Below are positions 6,423 to 10,625 of a stretch of 10,625 nt of DNA, piece by piece; the first letter of the stretch is position 1, and each line of letters starts with the position of its first letter. Origin of the DNA: an uncultured Campylobacter sp. (GTDB taxonomy: Bacteria > Campylobacterota > Campylobacteria > Campylobacterales > Campylobacteraceae). The notes under the pieces were generated by a model. The model worked only from the letters and a program-made list of their open reading frames with translations. It searched no databases and was not told where the DNA came from. The translations under genes and the position numbers were made by a program. The stretch covers positions 1-10,625 of the forward strand of contig NZ_CALIAV010000082.1 in assembly GCF_938045625.1 (NCBI RefSeq), read 5' to 3'.

Positions 6423-7714
6423 AGTTTTTACTCACTAGCAACGAAAATTTTAAGGACTATTTTGCGGCTTTGGTAAACCGCTCAAACGGCGATATGAGCG
6501 CGGTTATGCCTGCCGTTTCGCAGATACTGGATGACGTGCGCGCTAGAGGCGACGAGGCACTCTTTGAGCAGATAGAGAAATTTGACCGCTGGAAACCCGA
6601 CGCAAATAGCCTAAAAATCGGCACTGAAGAGATGCAAAAGGCGTATGACAGCATAGATAGCTGCCTGCGAAATGCGTTAAATTTAGCCTTTGAGCGCATA
6701 AAAAGCTACCACGAAAAAAGTCTGCCAAAAACCTGGATGGAGCACGACGAACACGGCGTTTTGCTAGGCGCCAAGTACACTCCGCTAGACCGCGCGGGAC
6801 TATATATCCCAGGAGGCAAGGCCGCCTATCCTAGCTCGCTTCTCATGAACGCGGTCCCGGCTCTAGTTGCGGGAGTTGGAGAGATCGCAGTCTGCACGCC
6901 TGCCGTCGGGGGCAAGGTAAATACGCTGCTTCTAGCCGCCATGCATATCTGCGGCATCAAGGAGGCCTATAAAGTCGGCGGCGCCTCGGCGGTTGCGGCG
7001 ATGGCCTACGGCACGCAAACGATCAAAAAAACCGACGTCATCACGGGTCCTGGCAACATATACGTCGCGACGGCTAAAAAGCTCGTCTACGGCGAAGTAA
7101 ATATCGATATGATCGCGGGCCCTAGCGAGATCTGCGTCATCGCCGACGAGAGCGCAGACCCTCGCCACATCGCCGTGGATCTACTCTCGCAGGCCGAGCA
7201 CGACGAGATGGCCAGCGCCGTGCTCATCACGCCCAACCAAGCCTTCGGCGCGGCGGTGCAAAGGCATATAAACGAGGAAATCAAGACTCTAGCTAGGCAG
7301 CCCATCGCGCAGGTTAGTATCGATAAAAAGGGCGCTATCATCGTAGCTAGCGACCTGGATGAGTGCGTGAGGTTGGCTAACGAGCTAGCGCCCGAGCATT
7401 TAGAGATCGCGACAAACGACGCGATGGAGCTAGCTAGGCAGATCAGGCACGCGGGCGCGATATTTATCGGGCATTTTACGCCCGAAGCTATGGGCGACTA
7501 TCTAGCCGGGCCGAACCATACGTTGCCAACTGGCGGTAGCGCGAGGTTTTATTCGCCTCTCGGGGTTGAAAATTTTATGAAGCGCACCTCGCTCATCTCG
7601 CTAAATGCAAAAGGCATAAGCGAGCTGGGAAATGCGTGCATGAAGCTAGCTGATGCCGAGGGGCTCGGAGCGCATAGAAGGTCTGTCGCGGTTAGACTTG
7701 AGGCTCTTAAGTGA
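6419..7714 (+). CDS. hisD: Histidinol dehydrogenase
   Basis: This enzyme catalyses the last two steps of histidine synthesis, oxidising L-histidinol to L-histidine with NAD+ and zinc. The 431 residues match the family length. The zinc and catalytic residues are all present: Gln258 and His261 in LLSQAEHDE, Glu326 and His327 in ELAPEHLEI, Asp360 in GDYLAGPNHTLP and His419 in GLGAHRRS. The nucleotide-binding part shows GGASAVAAMAYGTQ and VITGPGNIYVATAKK. An AAGGAGA site (6408-6414) lies four bases before the ATG, and the start overlaps the upstream stop as ATGA. No other his gene is in the window, so histidine genes are probably scattered or in another block. It is the last gene of the rightward run, with a large palindrome after it. 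Confidence 0.98.
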   Translation: MKFLLTSNENFKDYFAALVNRSNGDMSAVMPAVSQILDDVRARGDEALFEQIEKFDRWKPDANSLKIGTEEMQKAYDSIDSCLRNALNLAFERIKSYHEKSLPKTWMEHDEHGVLLGAKYTPLDRAGLYIPGGKAAYPSSLLMNAVPALVAGVGEIAVCTPAVGGKVNTLLLAAMHICGIKEAYKVGGASAVAAMAYGTQTIKKTDVITGPGNIYVATAKKLVYGEVNIDMIAGPSEICVIADESADPRHIAVDLLSQAEHDEMASAVLITPNQAFGAAVQRHINEEIKTLARQPIAQVSIDKKGAIIVASDLDECVRLANELAPEHLEIATNDAMELARQIRHAGAIFIGHFTPEAMGDYLAGPNHTLPTGGSARFYSPLGVENFMKRTSLISLNAKGISELGNACMKLADAEGLGAHRRSVAVRLEALK

Positions 7715-7718
7715 TTTT

Positions 7719-7840
7719 AGGGCATTGTCTCTTGGACGCTTTTTGAAGGGCTAGTAAAAATAAATACTCACGGACGACCGGTCCGCTCTGTTTTATTTTT
7801 ACGTCGCAACTTCAAAAATCGCCTCAAGATATAACGCCTT
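7719..7840. repeat. Imperfect palindrome of about 120 bases directly after hisD
   Basis: The two arms pair along most of their length. From outside in, AGGGCATTGTCTCTTG (7719-7734) pairs with 7825-7840, with two G-U and two mismatched pairs. TTTTTGAAG (7740-7748) pairs perfectly with 7810-7818, TAAAAATAAA (7755-7764) with 7792-7801, and CGGAC (7771-7775) with GTCCG (7781-7785). In RNA it would fold into one long rod. It begins five bases after the hisD stop codon. It could be a MITE-like remnant, a dispersed intergenic repeat, a structured 3' end or a small-RNA source. Confidence 0.65.
7755..7801 (+). terminator. Probable terminator of the hisD transcript (centre of the palindrome)
   Basis: The GC core CGGAC-GACCG-GTCCG (7771-7785) is followed by TTTTATTTTT (7791-7800), giving a hairpin with a T-rich tail on the plus strand. 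The outer A-rich and T-rich arms also pair, so it could work in both directions. It lies about 40 bases after the hisD stop, and no rightward gene continues directly. Confidence 0.5.
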
Positions 7841-8004
7841 TTTGTTGAAAATTTATGGTTTTTTGACGAAATTTGATAAGAACGTTCAAAAATACTCAAA
7901 AACTCTTTGCCGCAAGTTTGTCGTGCGAAATTTGAGTTAAACCAGCGCAGTTTATAAAAATAGGCGTGCGGCGGCACAATTTAAATTTATAAAGACTTTA
8001 CGGG

Positions 8005-8388
8005 ATGAAAATGGATTTTGAAAATTTTAGCTGGGCTGATGACGAGATGCTTGCTTTTTTGTCCGCTTTAGGCGACGAGTGGCGTGCGAATGACGGCGGA
8101 GCGGAGTTTATAGGGCAAAATTTTAGTTTTATCGGCTCAAAGCCGGTTTTGCAAAATTTAAAAGACTACGAAACGATCGATTACAAAAATTTTACCGATA
8201 TTAAGTATTTTATAAGCTCAAATCCAAACATCCAAAGTAAAATTTTAAGCGCGGATATAAGCTACGTCGGCGACAATATAAGTAGTATAGGAGTCAAATT
8301 TACGCCCGAGTATTTTTACGATTTTTTAAAATTTACGGTTGAAAACATCCCGGAGCATCGCTATTTTTGCGCTCCTGAAGCGGGCTAG
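8005..8388 (+). CDS. Hypothetical protein, 127 residues
   Basis: I do not recognise this protein. It is a small, acidic, soluble-looking product rich in Phe, Asp, Asn and Tyr (FENFSWADDEM, FIGQNFSFIGSKP, YFYDFLKF), with no signal peptide, membrane segment or cysteine motif. The frame is closed by a TAA at 7990-7992, so it starts at ATG 8005 or ATG 8011. The latter is five bases after GGGA (8002-8005), and neither has a strong ribosome binding site. It is AT-richer than hisD. It stands alone between the palindrome and the catalase operon, which reads the opposite way. The AAAATTTTA words within it fit the host style. It may be a strain-variable gene or a decayed one; function is unknown. Confidence 0.6.
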   Translation: MKMDFENFSWADDEMLAFLSALGDEWRANDGGAEFIGQNFSFIGSKPVLQNLKDYETIDYKNFTDIKYFISSNPNIQSKILSADISYVGDNISSIGVKFTPEYFYDFLKFTVENIPEHRYFCAPEAG

Positions 8389-8425
8389 ATTTTACTCGTC
8401 GCGATGGAGGGATATGTAGAATTTG

Positions 8426-8554
8426 CTATTCTAAATTAACGGACTCGCTAGATTTAGTCTGCCTATAAGCTTGCGTAATCGCCGCAAGCCAGCCTTGCTC
8501 GGGGTGCTTAAATTGTGTAAATTTGAAAAATACGTTATCACCGTCTATCTTGAG
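8426..8554 (-). pseudogene. Possible gene remnant (42 open codons, no start)
   Basis: A minus-strand frame bounded by a TAG at 8555-8557 and ending at TAG 8426-8428 encodes protein-like sequence such as DGDNVFFKFTQFKHPEQGW followed by LAAITQAYRQTK. It has no ATG, GTG or TTG start, and upstream codons in the same frame contain further stops. This could be the 3' scrap of a lost gene. The opposite strand is also open here for 59 codons (8435-8614), so chance is a real alternative. Confidence 0.22.
8469..8489. repeat. 7-bp perfect hairpin in the intergenic stretch
   Basis: GCTTGCG (8469-8475) and CGCAAGC (8483-8489) are exact reverse complements around a seven-base loop. No T-tract follows on either strand, so a terminator role is not supported. 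It falls within the possible gene remnant. Confidence 0.4.
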
Positions 8555-8573
8555 CTACTCGCACTAAAGTTTC

Positions 8574-8603
8574 TAAACTCCGCCTCAAATCAGGCGGAGT
8601 TTA
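8574..8603 (-). terminator. Strong 12-bp hairpin, likely terminator of the katA-ankyrin operon
   Basis: TAAACTCCGCCT (8574-8585) and AGGCGGAGTTTA (8592-8603) are exact reverse complements around the six-base loop CAAATC. It lies 22 bases beyond the ankyrin gene stop codon. Read leftward, the stem ends GGAGTTTA and continues GAAACTTTA, a weak T-tract. It could also stop rightward transcripts from the ORF at 8005. Confidence 0.65.
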
Positions 8604-8625
8604 TAAGGTTGTAAATAAGTCAAAT

Positions 8626-9114
8626 TTAGGCGATTTTTGCACTCTTGTTGCTAAAAATTTCTAAAAACTTAACCGCTAGTTTTTGAAATATATTTTCTTT
8701 TTTACGTTTGCTAAGTAAAAATTTTGCCGTTTCGCTTCTGCCAAACATCACCGCAAAAGCCCAAGGCGTCATACCCAGACCATTATTTGCTTCGATATCG
8801 GCCCCAGCGTTAACTAGCGCTTTTACTACATCTAAGTGCCCCTTAAACGCAGCGCCCGCAAGCGGAGTTTGCCCGCGGTCGTTGCGTTCATCTACTCTAG
8901 CGCCGTTTGAGAGTAGCATATTTACGGTATTTAGAGCATTGTTGTAGCTAGCCAGCATCAAAAGCGTATCGCCTTTGGCTGATTTTAAATTTACGCTAAG
9001 CCCCGCCTTTATCATCTTTTCTAGCTCGTCTGCTTCGTCTTGCCTCGCAAAATCAAGTGCCATGGCGCAAAGTTCGCTATATCTTTGCTCTTCAGCTTGC
9101 GTTAAATTTGTCAA
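8626..9114 (-). CDS. Ankyrin-repeat protein, catalase partner (Cj1386-like)
   Basis: This small cytoplasmic ankyrin protein is encoded directly after catalase. In C. jejuni the equivalent Cj1386 is reported to help supply heme to KatA; the same role here is inferred from family and position. Of 162 residues, a degenerate helical pair spans about 13-45. Three ankyrin repeats follow: KGDTLLMLASYNNALNTV (47-64) onward, RGQTPLAGAAFKGHLDVVKA (80-99) onward to GADIEANN, and GMTPWAFAVMFGRSETAKFL (114-133). The lysine-rich end (KRKKENIFQKLAVKF) may form a helix. The start is TTG at 9112-9114, which overlaps the katA TGA as TTGA and has AAAGG seven bases upstream. The next ATG (9061-9063) would remove 17 residues and lose this spacing. 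There is no signal peptide. Confidence 0.9.
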   Translation of the reverse strand: MTNLTQAEEQRYSELCAMALDFARQDEADELEKMIKAGLSVNLKSAKGDTLLMLASYNNALNTVNMLLSNGARVDERNDRGQTPLAGAAFKGHLDVVKALVNAGADIEANNGLGMTPWAFAVMFGRSETAKFLLSKRKKENIFQKLAVKFLEIFSNKSAKIA

Positions 9115-10547
9115 ATTTTAGCCTTTAGAGCTGCTCTGACGCCGTTTGCGTACTCTGGCGAGATTTGCTCAAAGTGACCTATCGCGCGCTCTTTTATCAC
9201 TTCGCTCACGCCAGCCATACTCTCTGCGATATTGCTAAAAAGCTGTGATTTTTGGCTATCGTTCATTAGTGCAAAAAGCGCTCTAGGTTGCGAGTAATAA
9301 TCCTGATCCTCGGCTCTATGGTCGTATCTTTGCATTGCGCCTTCTAAATTTATATCAGGCTCTAGCAGGCTTCTATCTTCTTTGCCGCCGCCAAAGCTGT
9401 TTGGCTCATAGTAGGCCTTGTCGTCGAGTTCATACATTCCGTTATTCATCGCACCGCCCACGACGTAGGTGTTTATTTCGCTTATCGGACGATTTACGCT
9501 TAGCTGCGCGTAGTGCGTGCCTATGCGGTATCTTTGAGCGTCTGGATAGCTAAAGATTCTGGCTTGAAGCATTTTATCGGGGCTAAAGCTGATACCAGGG
9601 ACTATATTTGACGGACTAAATGCGGCTTGCTCTACTTCGTTGAAGTAATTTTTAGGGTTTTCATTTAGCGTCATGACGCCAACGTCGATAAGCGGAAATT
9701 CCTTATGAGACCATGTTTTGGTTAGGTCAAATGGGTTAAATTTGACGCTTTTTGCTTGATCTTGGGTCATTATTTGGATTTTAAAATCCCAACTTGGAAA
9801 ATCTCCTTTTTCTATGCTTTCAAAGAGGTCTTTTTGGTTGCTCTCCCTGTCTTTTGCGATTATTTGCGCGGCTTCATCGTTGGTTAAATTTTTAATGCCT
9901 TGACGAGTTTTAAAGTGAAATTTGACCCAAAATCTCTCGTTTTTGTCATTTATAAAGCTATAGGTGTGGCTGCCAAATCCATGCATATGGCGGTAGCTAG
10001 CAGGTATGCCGCGGTCGCTCATTAAAATCGTAACTTGGTGCATAGTTTCAGGGCTTAAGCTCCAAAAATCCCAAGCGGCTTCGTTTGAGCGTAGATGCGT
10101 GCGCGGGTCGCGTTTTTGAGTATGGATGAAATCTGGGAATTTATACGGGTCTTTGATGAAAAAAATCGGAGTGTTGTTTCCGACTAAGTCCCAGTTACCC
10201 TCTTTTGTGTAAAATTTAATCGCAAAGCCCCTTACGTCGCGCTCGGCATCAGCCGCTCCGGCCTCTCCGGCTACGGTAGAAAATCTCAGGAACAGTCTCG
10301 TTTTCTCGCCTTTTTGCAAGACATTTGCTTTCGTATAGCGCGAGATATCGTGCGTGATCTCTAGCGTACCGTACGCAGCGCTACCTTTTGCATGGACGGC
10401 TCTTTCCGGGATGCGTTCTCTGTTTTGGTGGGCTAGTTTTTCAAGTAGTTGATAATCTTGTAGCATTATGCCGCCGCGACTACCCGCAGTAAGCGAGTTT
10501 TGATTGTCGGCTATCGGATTGCCTGAAGTGGTGGTTAGTTTTTTCAT
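9111..10547 (-). CDS. katA: Monofunctional heme catalase
   Basis: This enzyme breaks hydrogen peroxide into water and oxygen and protects this microaerophile from oxidative stress. At 478 residues it is the size of the small-subunit catalases and close to C. jejuni KatA. The distal histidine is His52 in RAVHAKGSAAYG, with Ser90 in FSTVAGEAG and the active-site asparagine in LVGNNTPIFFIKDP (124/125). The proximal heme ligand is Tyr334 in RIFSYPDAQRYRIG. FPDFIHTQKRDPRTHL and WDFWSLSPE are further catalase signatures. No signal peptide is present, so it should be cytoplasmic. AAGG at 10554-10557 precedes the ATG. It is the first gene of a leftward operon with the ankyrin gene, and its promoter carries a dyad that could bind PerR or Fur. 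Confidence 0.98.
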   Translation of the reverse strand: MKKLTTTSGNPIADNQNSLTAGSRGGIMLQDYQLLEKLAHQNRERIPERAVHAKGSAAYGTLEITHDISRYTKANVLQKGEKTRLFLRFSTVAGEAGAADAERDVRGFAIKFYTKEGNWDLVGNNTPIFFIKDPYKFPDFIHTQKRDPRTHLRSNEAAWDFWSLSPETMHQVTILMSDRGIPASYRHMHGFGSHTYSFINDKNERFWVKFHFKTRQGIKNLTNDEAAQIIAKDRESNQKDLFESIEKGDFPSWDFKIQIMTQDQAKSVKFNPFDLTKTWSHKEFPLIDVGVMTLNENPKNYFNEVEQAAFSPSNIVPGISFSPDKMLQARIFSYPDAQRYRIGTHYAQLSVNRPISEINTYVVGGAMNNGMYELDDKAYYEPNSFGGGKEDRSLLEPDINLEGAMQRYDHRAEDQDYYSQPRALFALMNDSQKSQLFSNIAESMAGVSEVIKERAIGHFEQISPEYANGVRAALKAKI

Positions 10548-10581
10548 ATTTTTCCTTTTTAATAAAAATTGTTATTTCGGA

Positions 10582-10587
10582 ATTATA
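10582..10587 (-). promoter_or_regulatory. -10 box of the katA promoter
   Basis: TATAAT on the minus strand is a perfect -10 hexamer about 35 bases before the katA ATG. It would give a leader of roughly 27 bases. No good -35 is seen; an A/T-rich dyad occupies that place. Confidence 0.65.
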
Positions 10588-10588
10588 C

Positions 10589-10617
10589 TTATTTAGAATA
10601 AAATTTTTCTTAAATAA
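10589..10617. promoter_or_regulatory. Candidate PerR/Fur-type operator at the katA promoter
   Basis: A 29-base dyad has TTATTTA and TAAATAA as outer arms, with further inner matches. The half nearer the -10 box is itself a small palindrome (TTATT-nnn-AATAA, 10589-10601). It lies immediately upstream of the -10 box. C. jejuni katA is known to be controlled by PerR and Fur, whose sites are AT-rich dyads. Assignment to either regulator is inference. Confidence 0.4.
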
Positions 10618-10625
10618 TAAAAATT

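Noticed and set aside
7768..7977. Minus-strand 69-residue frame rich in Lys/Arg
   Set aside because: It runs through one arm of the palindrome and AT-rich non-coding DNA, and has low-complexity composition and no recognisable domain.
8417..8433. TAGAAT-ttgct-ATTCTA small inverted repeat as an operator
   Set aside because: It is a 6-bp AT-rich dyad far from any start in the right direction; such repeats arise often by chance in this sequence.
8435..8614. Plus-strand open frame of 59 codons
   Set aside because: It has no ATG, the composition is unconvincing and it runs through the hairpin at 8574-8603.

Overview
The window looks like chromosomal DNA from a Campylobacter of moderate GC content. 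The evidence is the abundance of TCAAATTT/AAATTTG words, the AAGGA-type ribosome binding sites, promoters with a strong TATAAT box and little -35, and the gene order nth / peb4 (cbf2) / fba, which matches what I recall of C. jejuni. Genes such as hisD are richer in G+C than C. jejuni usually is. Together with a catalase this suggests the C. showae/rectus/curvus group, with catalase-positive C. showae as one candidate. The species is an inference.

Layout. Positions 1-200 hold the possible start of a leftward gene that leaves the window, and a hairpin at the end of nth. nth (endonuclease III) reads leftward from a short divergent promoter region (837-945). From that region a tight rightward run of six genes extends to 7714: peb4/cbf2 (periplasmic SurA-like chaperone and prolyl isomerase), fba (class II aldolase), a MotA/TolQ/ZorA-like channel protein, a MotB/OmpA/ZorB-like partner, a PLP enzyme of the ACC deaminase/D-cysteine desulfhydrase family, and hisD (histidinol dehydrogenase). 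Gaps are 8-10 bases or the genes overlap, so one long transcript is likely.

Positions 7715-8625 are a looser, AT-rich stretch. It holds a very long imperfect palindrome just after hisD, one unrecognised 127-residue ORF, a possible gene remnant and a strong 12-bp hairpin. Reading leftward into it is the catalase operon: katA first, then a small ankyrin-repeat gene that starts with TTG and overlaps katA by four bases. The katA promoter, with a dyad that may be a PerR/Fur-type operator, lies at the right edge.

How the genes fit together. katA and the ankyrin protein form a known type of pair in which the ankyrin protein helps deliver heme to catalase. The two stator-like proteins form a proton-driven motor-type complex anchored to peptidoglycan. 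The pair resembles ZorA/ZorB of Zorya defence systems in shape, but no ZorC/D/E effector gene is present, so its job is open. The most unusual points are this orphan stator, a roughly 100-residue low-complexity repeat expansion inside the PLP enzyme whose true start codon is not ATG/GTG/TTG, and the palindrome of about 120 bases after hisD.
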